A stretch of DNA of 64,000 nt, taken from positions 124,001-188,000 of the forward strand of contig CAVPCW010000012.1 in the NCBI GenBank assembly GCA_963702555.1, given 5' to 3'. Within the stretch, counting starts at the first letter, position 1. Each line of letters opens with the position of its first letter. Origin of the DNA: CAMFLJ01 sp963702555 (GTDB taxonomy: Bacteria; Actinomycetota; Acidimicrobiia; Acidimicrobiales; Acidimicrobilacustridaceae). The position numbers were made by a program, and so were the translations under genes. The notes under the pieces were generated by a model. That model was given only the letters and a program-made list of their open reading frames with translations. It searched no databases and was not told the origin of the DNA. Below are positions 34,874-43,476 of this stretch, piece after piece.

Positions 34874-37185
34874 CCTGGGTCGGCCAACGCCTCCCTCGCT
34901 TCGAGGACCCCCGCCTGCTCACCGGCCGGGGGCGCTTCACCGACGACATCGAGCTGCCCGGCCTGCTCCACGCGGCCATCGTCCGGTCCCCGGTGGCCCA
35001 CGGCGTGCTGCACGGCGTCGACACGTCCGAGCTCGACGTCCCCGTCCACGCGGTGCTTGGCCCGGTCGAGCTCACGGCCCTCTCCCAGGGCCGGTTGCCC
35101 GTGGTCTGGCACATGCCCGGCGAGTTCCAGCACGACCGCCCCGTCGTCGGCGAGCGCGTGCGCTTCGTGGGCGAGCCGGTGGGCATCGTCGTCGCCGACG
35201 ACCGCTACCGGGCCGAGGACGCGGTCGACCGCATCATGGTCGAGGTCGACGAGCTGCCGTCGGTGGTCGACACCCGCGCCGCGCTCGAGCCGGGCGCGCC
35301 CCTCCTCTACGACGGGCGCGACGACAACGTGATGTGCCGCTTCGACGTCGGCGACACCGCCGAGCACACCGACGCCGTGTTCGCCGCGGCCGAGGAGACG
35401 CTCTCGTTCCGCCTCGACATCGGGCGGGTGATGGGCACCCCCATGGAGCCGAGGGGCATCATCGCCGCCCCGGACGACGAGGGCCGCCTCACGGTCTGGA
35501 CCTCGAGCCAGGCGCCCCACGCCGTGCGCGACGGCATCGCCGCCATCACCGGCCTCCCGCAGCACCGCATCCGCGTCGTCGCCCCCGACGTCGGCGGCGG
35601 GTTCGGGTTGAAGGACCACCTCTACGAGGACGAGATCATGGTCTGCCTCGCCGCCCTCCACCTCGGTCGCCCGGTGAAGTGGATCGAGGACCGCTACGAG
35701 ACGCTGGTGGCCACCCACCAGGCCCGGGGCGAGACCGTCGACGTCGACGTGGCCTTCGACCGCGACGGGCGCCTCCGGGGACTGCGGACGCGCGCGGTGC
35801 GCAACGCCGGTGGCTACCTCTCGCACTTCGGGGGCGGGCCGCTCTTCACCCTTGCCGGCATGCTGCCCGAGTCCTACACCTGGGACGCCGTGCGCACCGA
35901 GGCCACCGTCGTCGCCACCAACACCACCCCCACCGGCGCCTACCGCGGCTTCGGCCAGACCCAGGCGGTGTTCATCTGCGAACGCACGGTCGATCTCGTC
36001 GCCGGCCACCTCGGCCTCGACCCGGTCGCCGTGCGCCGGGCCAACATGATCCGGCCCGACCAGCAGCCCTACGCGACACGCTGCGTGCCGATCACCTACG
36101 ACAACGGCGACTACGGCGCCGCCCTGGACCGGGCCGCCGAGATCGCCACGTCGTGGCCCGAGCCGCCGGACGACGGCCGCCGCCGCGGCGTCGGCTACGC
36201 CAGCTACGTGCACATGGCCGGTGTCGGGCCGAGCCAGGGCAACCCCCACGTCGGCCTCGACGTCGGCTCGTGGGAGTCCGCCATCGCCCGCATGGAGCCC
36301 GACGGCACCGTCCGCCTGTTCGTCGGCACCAGCCCGCAGGGCCAGGGCCACGCCACCACCTTCGTGCAGCTCGCCGCCGACCGCCTCGGGATCGAGCCCG
36401 GCGACATCGAGCTCGTGCACTCCGACACCGACCGCAGCCCGTACTCGGCCTACGGCACCGCGGCATCGCGCTCCATCGCCGTCGGCGGCGGGGCCGTGGT
36501 CGAGGCCACCTCGGCCCTCGCCGACCGGATCCGCAAGATCGCGGCGGAGCTGCTCGAGGCCGCCCCCGCCGACATCGTGCTGGCCGAGCGCCGGGCGACC
36601 GTCGCCGGCACGAACGTGTCGGTGACCATCGCCGACGTCGCCCGTCGGGCCTGGCAGGGCTGGGCCCTTCCGGAGGGCGAGGAGATGCCGGGGCTCGAGT
36701 CCCGCTTCGCCTACGACCCGAAGCAGTACACGTTCTCCTACGGCACGCACGTGTGCCGGGCCGCCGTCGACCCTGACACCGGGATCGCCGAGGTCGAGCA
36801 CTACGGCGTCGTGCTCGACTGCGGGACGGTCGTGAACCCCACGATCGTGGAGGGTCAGGTGCACGGCGGCGTGGCCCAGGGCCTCGGGGCCGCGCTGCTC
36901 GAGGAGATCGTCGTCGACGACGATGCCCAGCCCCGGTCGACGACCCTGCTCGACTACCTCCTCCCGGTCTCGGCCAGCGTGCCCGACATCGAGGTCGTGC
37001 TGACCGAGACCCCCTCCCCGTTCACCCCCGGCGGCATGAAGGGGATGGGCGAGGGCGGCACCAACGGTTCGTTCGCCTGTGTGGTGAACGCCGTCGCCGC
37101 CGCACTGCCCGAGGTCGCCGACCGGGTGACCGCCACGCCCCTGTCGCCGACCCTCCTGTGGGAGCTGCTCCACCCTGCTCCCTGA
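34870..37185 (+). CDS. Xanthine-dehydrogenase/CODH-family molybdopterin subunit, set 2
   Basis: The 771-residue CoxL-like catalytic subunit begins with the typical GQRLPRFEDPRLLTGRGRF. Cofactor blocks are PDVGGGFGLKDHLYED, TPTGAYRGFGQTQ, SPQGQGHATTFVQ and GGMKGMGEGGT with the catalytic Glu. The AYRGFG loop is of the form II/CoxL-like kind, not the form I CO dehydrogenase AYXCSFR, so CO oxidation is unlikely and an aromatic N-heterocycle such as a purine is more likely. The third gene of the coupled FAD-FeS-Mo set. Confidence 0.85.
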   Translation: MTWVGQRLPRFEDPRLLTGRGRFTDDIELPGLLHAAIVRSPVAHGVLHGVDTSELDVPVHAVLGPVELTALSQGRLPVVWHMPGEFQHDRPVVGERVRFVGEPVGIVVADDRYRAEDAVDRIMVEVDELPSVVDTRAALEPGAPLLYDGRDDNVMCRFDVGDTAEHTDAVFAAAEETLSFRLDIGRVMGTPMEPRGIIAAPDDEGRLTVWTSSQAPHAVRDGIAAITGLPQHRIRVVAPDVGGGFGLKDHLYEDEIMVCLAALHLGRPVKWIEDRYETLVATHQARGETVDVDVAFDRDGRLRGLRTRAVRNAGGYLSHFGGGPLFTLAGMLPESYTWDAVRTEATVVATNTTPTGAYRGFGQTQAVFICERTVDLVAGHLGLDPVAVRRANMIRPDQQPYATRCVPITYDNGDYGAALDRAAEIATSWPEPPDDGRRRGVGYASYVHMAGVGPSQGNPHVGLDVGSWESAIARMEPDGTVRLFVGTSPQGQGHATTFVQLAADRLGIEPGDIELVHSDTDRSPYSAYGTAASRSIAVGGGAVVEATSALADRIRKIAAELLEAAPADIVLAERRATVAGTNVSVTIADVARRAWQGWALPEGEEMPGLESRFAYDPKQYTFSYGTHVCRAAVDPDTGIAEVEHYGVVLDCGTVVNPTIVEGQVHGGVAQGLGAALLEEIVVDDDAQPRSTTLLDYLLPVSASVPDIEVVLTETPSPFTPGGMKGMGEGGTNGSFACVVNAVAAALPEVADRVTATPLSPTLLWELLHPAP

Positions 37186-37331
37186 GGCGTCCGGCAGGTC
37201 GGTTCCGCGACAAGATGACGCTGTGCTGAACGAAAGGTGAGCACTTTCTGACAGCAGGCCGGCTCGCGTCCTAACGTCGGTGCGCTCGCCGCCGCGAACC
37301 CGTCGCGACGGCCCTCGACCCGGAGGCGCAC

Positions 37332-38417
37332 GTGCCGCTCGACCGCCGATCCTTCCTCACCCGTGGCGCCCTGGGCGCCACTGGTCTCGCCCTGCTCGGT
37401 GGTGGCGCCGGCACGCTGCTCGGTGCCTGTGGCAGCGACAGCGACTCCGACGCCTCCTCCGGCGGTGACTCCGGCGGCAGCGGTGGGCTCGGCACCCTCA
37501 GCTACCAGTTCATGTGGATCAAGAACGCCGAGTTCGCGGGCCAGTACGTCGCCGACACCAACGGCTACTACGAAGGGTTCGACAAGGTCGAGCTCATGGC
37601 CGGCGGCCCGAACGTCACCCAGGACGCCGTGGTGGAGTCCGGCAAGGCGATCATCGGCGTCTCCGACCCCAACGTCACCGCCGCCGCGATCCTGAAGGGC
37701 GCCGACCTCGTCATCGTCGGCGCCGTGTACCAGAAGAACCCGTTCGCCATCTGCAGCACCAAGGCCGACCCGATCCCGAACCCGCAGGCCATGATCGGCA
37801 AGAAGATCGGCGTGCAGGCCACCAACGAGGTCATCTGGAACGCCTTCCTGAAGGCCAACGACCTCGTCGACGCCGACATCACCAAGGTGCCCGTCCAGTT
37901 CGACCCGCAGCCGCTCATCAACGGCGAGGTCGACGGCTGGTTCTCGTACTTCACCAACGAGCCGAACACCCTGCGCATCCAGGGCGTCGAGCCGGAGGTC
38001 TTCCTCCTCGCCGACTACGGCTTCCCGATCACCGGCCAGAACCAGATCGTGAAGCGCTCGTTCCTCGAGAAGAACCGGGCCGCCGTCAAGGCCGCCCTGC
38101 TCGGCGACATCAAGGGCTGGCGCGGCGCCGTCGCCGATCCGCAGCTCCCGGTCGACCTGGTCATCAGCAACTACGGCAAGGACGGCGGCCTCGACCCGGC
38201 CAAGGAGCTCCTCCAGTCGAAGGACCAGAACACCCTCGTCCTCACGCCCGAGACGGCGGTGAACGGCATCTGCACGATGTCCACGGCGCTCCAGACCCAG
38301 GTGATCGACGCGCTTGCGCTGGTCGACCTGAAGATCGACGCCGAGACGCTCTTCGACCTGTCGGTCGTCGAGGAGATCTACGCCGAGAACCCGGACCTGA
38401 AGACGTCGCCGGCCTGA
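37332..38417 (+). CDS. ABC importer substrate-binding lipoprotein, NMT1/THI5-like, copy 2
   Basis: The 361-residue protein has a twin-arginine-like leader (DRRSFLTRGAL) and lipobox LLGAC (Cys about 33), a Ser/Asp/Gly linker, then the same fold as copy 1, with matching blocks WIKNAEFAGQYVAD, GVSDPNVTAAAILKGAD, VPVQFDPQPLINGEVDGWFSYFTNEPN. The two are recognisable paralogs of moderate identity. There is no ATPase or permease next to copy 2, so it probably docks on the same transporter with a different ligand preference. GTG start with GGAGG upstream. A perfect hairpin follows the stop. Confidence 0.85.
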   Translation: MPLDRRSFLTRGALGATGLALLGGGAGTLLGACGSDSDSDASSGGDSGGSGGLGTLSYQFMWIKNAEFAGQYVADTNGYYEGFDKVELMAGGPNVTQDAVVESGKAIIGVSDPNVTAAAILKGADLVIVGAVYQKNPFAICSTKADPIPNPQAMIGKKIGVQATNEVIWNAFLKANDLVDADITKVPVQFDPQPLINGEVDGWFSYFTNEPNTLRIQGVEPEVFLLADYGFPITGQNQIVKRSFLEKNRAAVKAALLGDIKGWRGAVADPQLPVDLVISNYGKDGGLDPAKELLQSKDQNTLVLTPETAVNGICTMSTALQTQVIDALALVDLKIDAETLFDLSVVEEIYAENPDLKTSPA

Positions 38418-38440
38418 TCCGGCACACTCCGCGCAGCACC

Positions 38441-38468
38441 GACGTCCCCGGCTCCGGCCGGGGACGTC
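38441..38468 (+). terminator. Perfect 12-bp hairpin terminator
   Basis: GACGTCCCCGGC (38,441-38,452) and GCCGGGGACGTC (38,457-38,468) enclose a TCCG loop, 23 bases after the stop of binding-protein copy 2. It is the strongest terminator-like structure in the purine island and probably ends this transcript. Confidence 0.75.
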
Positions 38469-38576
38469 GTCGTTCCCTGCACGCGATCTCGCTCGGATGC
38501 GACGTCACGCAGATGCGGGTTCAACCCGACGCGATTTTCACCCCGACGAAATGCAGGACTTGTCAGACTCCCGGGC

Positions 38577-39620
38577 ATGACCGCCGCCACCGCCGATCAC
38601 CTCCGCCGCCTGCCCAAGATCGAGCTGCACTGCCACGTCGAGGGCGCCGCCCGGGCCGCCACGATCGCCGAGCTGGCGGCGAAGAACGGGGTGGCCCTGC
38701 CGGTCGACGATCCGGCCGAGCTGTTCCGCTTCACCGATCTGAACCAGTTCCTCGGCATCTACGAGGTCGTGTGCCGGAGCCTGGTCACCGCCGACGACTT
38801 CCACCGCATCGCCTACGAGGCGTGTGAGGACGGCGTCGCCGCCGGCGTGCGGTACCGGGAGATGTTCTTCTCCCCCGGCTTCGCCCTGAAGCTCGGCGTC
38901 CCGATCGACACGATCTGGGAGGGCCTGTCGGCCGGCGTGCGCGACGCCAACGCCGACCTCGACATCACCTGTCGGATGATCCTCGACTTCGACAAGCCCT
39001 CCGGCCCGGCCCACGCCGAGGAGATGGTGGCCTTCGCCGCGGGCTGCGACCGGGAGCTGCTGCTCGGCATCGGCGGCGACTCGGTGGAGCGGGGCATCGA
39101 CCACGCCGCCTTCGCCGCGGCCTTCGCCGCCGCCGAGAAGGCCGGGCTGCACCGCACCCTGCACGCGGGCGAGGACGGGCCGGCGGACAACATCCGGATC
39201 GCGGTGGAAGTGCTCGGTGTGGAGCGCATCGACCACGGCTTCCGCCTCCTCGACGATCCCGAGCTCACCGCCCGCGTCGTCGACAGCGGCATCCCGGTCA
39301 CCGCGTGCCCGACCTCGAACCTCGTGATCGCCCACGTCATCGACGCCGTGGGCGAGCACCCCTTCGAACAGCAGCGCAGCCGCGGGGTGCACATCACCCT
39401 CAACAGCGACGACCCCGGGATGATGCTGTGGGACCTCGCCGACGAGTACGTCGCCGTCGCCGAGGCCTTCGACTACGACCTCGAGACGATGGAGCAGCTG
39501 GCTCTCGACGCCCTCGACGCCTCGTGGGCACAGGCCGACGAGAAGGCGGCCCTCCGCACCCGGCTGCTCGGCGAGTTCGACGAGCTCCGCGCCGCCGAGG
39601 GGCTGGCTGCCCGGGAGTGA
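38577..39620 (+). CDS. Adenosine deaminase family protein 2
   Basis: The 347-residue zinc deaminase has its metal His pair in KIELHCHVEGA, the catalytic HAGE in RTLHAGEDGPA, TACPTSNLVIAHV, and the last zinc/catalytic Asp pair in HITLNSDDPGMM. It is diverged from the first one (different N-terminal metal motif), so the two probably take different 6-aminopurines or nucleosides. It has its own promoter region after the terminator; ATG 38,577. It closes the island on this side; the next gene starts 22 bases on. Confidence 0.85.
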   Translation: MTAATADHLRRLPKIELHCHVEGAARAATIAELAAKNGVALPVDDPAELFRFTDLNQFLGIYEVVCRSLVTADDFHRIAYEACEDGVAAGVRYREMFFSPGFALKLGVPIDTIWEGLSAGVRDANADLDITCRMILDFDKPSGPAHAEEMVAFAAGCDRELLLGIGGDSVERGIDHAAFAAAFAAAEKAGLHRTLHAGEDGPADNIRIAVEVLGVERIDHGFRLLDDPELTARVVDSGIPVTACPTSNLVIAHVIDAVGEHPFEQQRSRGVHITLNSDDPGMMLWDLADEYVAVAEAFDYDLETMEQLALDALDASWAQADEKAALRTRLLGEFDELRAAEGLAARE

Positions 39621-39642
39621 CACCGACGGCTAGCGTCCCGGC

Positions 39643-40932
39643 GTGCCCGAGTGGCTCTTCGAGCTCTTCAACCCGTGGACCACGCCGGCCGCGCTCGTCC
39701 TCGCCGCCGGCGGCGTGGGCTGGCTCGTCGGGTTGCGCGGCCGTCGCCTGGCGGCGCTCGCAGCCGTCGTCGCCGCCGGTGTCGGCATCTGGCAGGGCTG
39801 GAGGATCGGGCCACCGAGCGGCCTGCTCGACCTGCAGATCTACGTGGGCTCGGCCCGCGGTTGGCTCGAGGGCGGCTCGCTCTACGACTACCGCGACGGC
39901 GTCCACCACCTCGGCGCCACCTATCCGCCGATCGGGCCGATCTTCTTCGCCCTGTTCGAGCCGATGTCGGCCGAGTGCCGGGAGATCCTCTGGACCGCGG
40001 TGAGCCTGGTCGCCCTCGCCGCCGCGACCTGGTTCACCGCCGAGATCGCCGGGGTCGAGCGGGAGCGTCGGGTCACGTGGTGCCTGTGGGCGTTCGCCGC
40101 CTCGGTGGTGACGATCCCCGTGTGGCTCACGTTGCGCCAGGGCCAGGTCAACATCGTGCTGTGGCTGCTGGTCGTGGGTGACGTGGCCCTCGTCGGGCGC
40201 CGCTCGCGGTGGAGCGGCATCGCCATCGGGGTGGCCACGGCGGTGAAGCTGGTGCCCGGCCTGTTCATCGTGTGGCTGCTGCTGGCCGGCCGCCGCGCCG
40301 CCGCCGGTCGGGCGGTCCTGGCCGCGGTGGCCGCCACCGCGCTCGGCTGGCTGCTCGCCCCGAGCGACTCCCGGCTCTACTGGACCGAGCTGATCTTCAA
40401 CTCCGACCGCATCGGCCGGGTCGACGACAACGCCAACAACTCGCTGCTCGGCGTGATCTCCCGCCTCGTCGAGCCGGGCCACCTGCGCACCGGCCTGTGG
40501 CTCGCCGCGGCGGCTGCGGTGCTCGTGGTCGGCCTGTGGCGCGGAGTGCTGGCCGCCCGTCGCGACGACCTGCTGGCCGCCACGGCCATCGTCGGCTGTG
40601 CCGGCGCGCTGGTCAGCCCGATCTCGTGGACCCACCACCTCGGCTTCGCGGTGCTGGCCCTGGCGGCGTTCACGGCCCGACGTCCGAGGCCATGGGTCCT
40701 CGTGGCGGTGGTCGCGGCGTGGCTCGTGCTCGTGAGCCCGGGCGGCCACGGCAACGAGCTCTCGACCTCGACGATCAGGGCCGTGGTGCTCCTGGCGATC
40801 GTGGTCGCCCTCCCGATCGTGTCCGGGCGCTCGGCCCGGGGGCGGGCCCCTGAAGGGAGCCCGGCGTCGCCCGTGTCAGGCGGCGACGACGCCGAGGACC
40901 CGGTCGACGAAGTCCCGCGCCCCGTCCTCTAG
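39643..40932 (+). CDS. GT87/DUF2029-type polytopic membrane glycosyltransferase-like protein
   Basis: The 429-residue protein has about ten hydrophobic helices and the DUF2029/GT87 features: a first luminal loop with DLQIYVGSARGWLEGGSLYDYRD, YPPIGPIFFALFEPM, LRQGQVNIVLWLL, and KLVPGLFIVWLL. Relatives are polyprenol-phosphate-dependent mannosyl/arabinosyl transferases acting outside the membrane. GTG start. Its last 57 bases overlap the end of the flavodoxin gene on the other strand. The acidic hydrophilic tail is short. Confidence 0.7.
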   Translation: MPEWLFELFNPWTTPAALVLAAGGVGWLVGLRGRRLAALAAVVAAGVGIWQGWRIGPPSGLLDLQIYVGSARGWLEGGSLYDYRDGVHHLGATYPPIGPIFFALFEPMSAECREILWTAVSLVALAAATWFTAEIAGVERERRVTWCLWAFAASVVTIPVWLTLRQGQVNIVLWLLVVGDVALVGRRSRWSGIAIGVATAVKLVPGLFIVWLLLAGRRAAAGRAVLAAVAATALGWLLAPSDSRLYWTELIFNSDRIGRVDDNANNSLLGVISRLVEPGHLRTGLWLAAAAAVLVVGLWRGVLAARRDDLLAATAIVGCAGALVSPISWTHHLGFAVLALAAFTARRPRPWVLVAVVAAWLVLVSPGGHGNELSTSTIRAVVLLAIVVALPIVSGRSARGRAPEGSPASPVSGGDDAEDPVDEVPRPVL

Positions 40933-41298
40933 CTGGTTGCGACGGATCGTCATGCCGCCGATCACGTCGGCGCCCCGCTCCGACATCAGGTCGGTGAGCT
41001 TGTCGAGGGTCTTGCCGGGATCGAGGGCGAAGGTGCAGAACACCGCGCACTTCTTGCCGTTGAGCAGCGGCAGCAGCGAGAGGCGCCCGGCCTTGGCCGG
41101 CTTCTGAGCGAAGAAGAAGAGCCCGTCGGTCCAGCTGCCGACGATCACGAGATCGGCGTCGGCCACGGCCTGGAAGTTCACCTGGGTGGTGGGGAAGACG
41201 GTGGCGCTCACGCCCTCCTCGACGAGGCGCTGGCCGATGAACTCAGCCGCCTTCGCGGTGTTGCCGGTGAGGCTCTCGTAGATCACGACGGCACGCAT
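40876..41298 (-). CDS. Flavodoxin-like protein
   Basis: The 140-residue protein has the FMN-binding phosphate loop at VVIYESLTGNTAKAAEFIG (residues 3-21) and the alternating beta/alpha order of a short-chain flavodoxin, with VIVGSWTDGLFFFAQKP and CTFALDPGKTLDKL. It shuttles single electrons; the partner is not evident, though the island has oxygenases without visible reductases. The first ATG (41,298) is the natural start. Convergent and overlapping with the GT87 gene by 57 bases. Confidence 0.75.
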   Translation of the reverse strand: MRAVVIYESLTGNTAKAAEFIGQRLVEEGVSATVFPTTQVNFQAVADADLVIVGSWTDGLFFFAQKPAKAGRLSLLPLLNGKKCAVFCTFALDPGKTLDKLTDLMSERGADVIGGMTIRRNQLEDGARDFVDRVLGVVAA

Positions 41299-41426
41299 CG
41301 CCGCAGCTCCTTGGGGTCGGGAGGAACCGGTGGATCGTATCGCGCCCCATCCGCCGCCCCGGGCGATCGCTGCCCTCTCCCAGGATCCCCGGTCCCCGGC
41401 CTGAGGGTGTGGGCCCTCACGAGGCT

Positions 41427-41460
41427 TTCCGCAATGCGGAACGAGTTGCGGCATCGCGGA
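41427..41460. promoter_or_regulatory. Palindromic operator ahead of an ABC importer
   Basis: TTCCGCAATGCGGAA (41,427-41,441) is a perfect palindrome with 7-bp arms and one central base. A second degenerate copy, TTGCGGCATCGCGGA, follows at 41,446-41,460. Such TTCCGCA-N-TGCGGAA sites are the style used by IclR-family regulators; no such regulator gene is in the window. It is about 50 to 85 bases upstream of the binding-protein start. Confidence 0.6.
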
Positions 41461-41511
41461 TCCTGGCGTAAACATGACCGTTCAAGTCGTGATTTCCGAA
41501 AGGCGCAGAAG

Positions 41512-42638
41512 TTGTCCACCTCCCGTTCCCGTACCCGTTCCGGCATCGCCCTCCTCGTGGCGATGCTCTCCGCCCTCGGCCTCCTCCTGGCCGGCTGCGG
41601 GCGGCTCCTCCTCATCGACCGCGGCCAGCGACACCACCGTCGCCGTGGCCGCGCTGCCCACCAGCGACCCGGTGACCGTGCGCCTCGGGTACTTCCCGAA
41701 CGTCACCCATGCCCCGGCTCTGGTCGGCGTCGCAGGACGGCCTGTTCACCGAGGAGCTCGGGGCCCTCGGTGCCACCCTCGAGACCCAGACCTTCAACGC
41801 CGGCCCCGAGGCCACCGAGGCACTGTTCGCTGACGCCCTCGACATCACCTACATCGGGCCCAACCCCGCGGTGAACGCCTACCAGAAGTCCGACGGCGAG
41901 GCCGTGCGCATCGTGGCCGGCTCCACCTCCGGCGGCGCCAAGTTCATCGTGTAAGCCCGGAGATCAACTCCGCGGCCAGGACCTCGAAGGGCAAGGTCGT
42001 GGCCTCCGCCGCAGCTCGGGAACACCCAGGACGTCGCCCTGCGCACCTGGCTCGCCGAGCAGGGCCTGCAGCACCGACACCACCGGCGGCGGCGACGTGC
42101 TCGATCAAGCCCCAGGCCAACACCGACACGCTCGACGGCCTTCCAGAGCGGCGAGATCGCCGGCGCCTGGGTGCCCGACCCCGTGGGACACCCGCCTGGT
42201 GCGAGGAGGCCGGCGGCAAGGTGCTGGTCGACGAGGCCGACCCTGTGGCCCGAGGGCCAGTTCGCCACCACCGTCGTCCTCGTCCGCACCGAGTTCCTCG
42301 AGCGCCCACCCGGCCGCCGTGGCCGCCGTCCTCCGGGGCCACCTCGCCGCCGTCGCCGCCATCGCCGGCCGACCCCGCCGCCGCCCAGAAGGCGTCGAAC
42401 ACCGAGATCGAGGCCATCACCGGCAAGCCGCTGACGGAGTCGCTCATCGATGCCGCGTGGCCTCGAGGAGGCTCACCTTCACCGTCGACCCCCTGGCCGC
42501 CAGCGTGAAGAAGTCGGCCGACGACGCCGTCGCCCTCGGGCTCACCAAGGACCGTACGACATCACCGGTCTGTTCGAGCTCGGTCTGCTGAATCGGCTCC
42601 TCCAGGAGGACGGGAAGGCGACGGTGGCGGGCCTGTGA
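41512..42638 (+). CDS. ABC importer substrate-binding lipoprotein, NitT/TauT/SsuA type (many +1 indels)
   Basis: Repairing the frames gives a lipoprotein: leader RSGIALLVAMLSALGLLLAGC, then LGYFPNVTHAPAL, TFNAGPEATEALFADALDITYIGPNPAVNAY, IKPQANTDTLDAFQSGEIAGAWVPDPWDTRL, and a C-terminal YDITGLFELGLLNRLL. This is the aliphatic sulfonate/taurine/nitrate-binding family. The frame breaks near 41,602, 41,722, 41,953, 41,962, 41,980-42,020, 42,070, 42,100, 42,140, 42,180, 42,240, 42,300, 42,365, 42,465, 42,475 and 42,555, nearly all repaired by removing one base. Either a dense sequence-error patch or a dead gene; intact motifs favour error. TTG 41,512 start is tentative. Overlaps the ATPase by GTGA. 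Confidence 0.7.
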
Positions 42639-43476
42639 CCGCAGTGTCCGACCCGTCGTCCGGGGCGACCGTGTCCGGCCCGGCGGTGATCCTCCGCGGG
42701 ATCCGGCCCCGAGCACCTCTGGTGCCGGGGCGATCCGCGTCCGACGGGGTCTCCAAGGCCTTCGGTCGCCGCGACGGACGCACTGCTGGCCCTCGACCGC
42801 ATCTCGCTGGAGGTCCCCCAGGGCGGCTTCGTCGCCCTCGTCGGCGCCAGCGGCTGCGGCAAGTCGACCCTCCTGAACCTCCTCGCCGACCTCGACACCC
42901 CCACCCGGGGCGAGGTCGAGGTGTCCGGGCGCAGCGCCCTGATGTTCCAGGAGGCGGCGTTGTTCCCGTGGCTCACGGTCGCCCAGAACGTGTGGCTCGC
43001 CCTCAAGCTGCGCAAGGTGCCCAGGCGACGAGCGCGCCGACCCAGGTCGACGATCTGCTCCACACGGTCCATCTCGCAGGACTTCGCCGACCAGCAGCCC
43101 CACGAGCTCTCCGGTGGCATGCGCCAGCGGGTGGCCATCGCCCGGGCGTTCGCCCAGGAGGCCGACATCCTCCTGATGGACGAGCCCTTCGGTGCCCTCG
43201 ACGCCATGACCCGTGACCTGCTCCACGACGAGCTCGAGCGCCTGTGGGTCGAGCGGGGCTTCACCATGCCTCTTCGTCACCCACAACGTGCGCGAGGCCG
43301 TCCGACTGGCCGACCGGGTCGTGCTGCTGTCGAGCCGGCCCGGTCGGGTCGTGGCCGGCTTCGACGTGCCCTTCGACCGACCCCGGCGCATCGAGGACCG
43401 CGACGTCTCGGCCCTCGCCGGTGAGATCACCGGCCGCCTGCGCGAGGAGGTGCGCCGCCATGCCACCGATCACTGA
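42635..43476 (+). CDS. ABC importer ATPase, SsuB/TauB type (frameshifted)
   Basis: Joined frames contain Walker A LVGASGCGKSTLL, Q loop FQEAALFPWL, signature ELSGGMRQRVAIAR, Walker B ILLMDEPFGALD and the switch His in FVTHNVREAV, all intact. The frame changes near 42,700, 42,778, 43,020, 43,078 and 43,268 (for instance one extra C between ATG and CTC at the last site). The N-terminus is poorly defined. Operon middle gene; overlaps the permease start by 17 bases. Confidence 0.75.

Noticed and set aside
34870..37185. Set 2 molybdoenzyme as aerobic CO dehydrogenase
   Set aside because: The active-site loop reads AYRGFG rather than the AYXCSFR motif of form I CO dehydrogenase, and the neighbours are purine deaminases.
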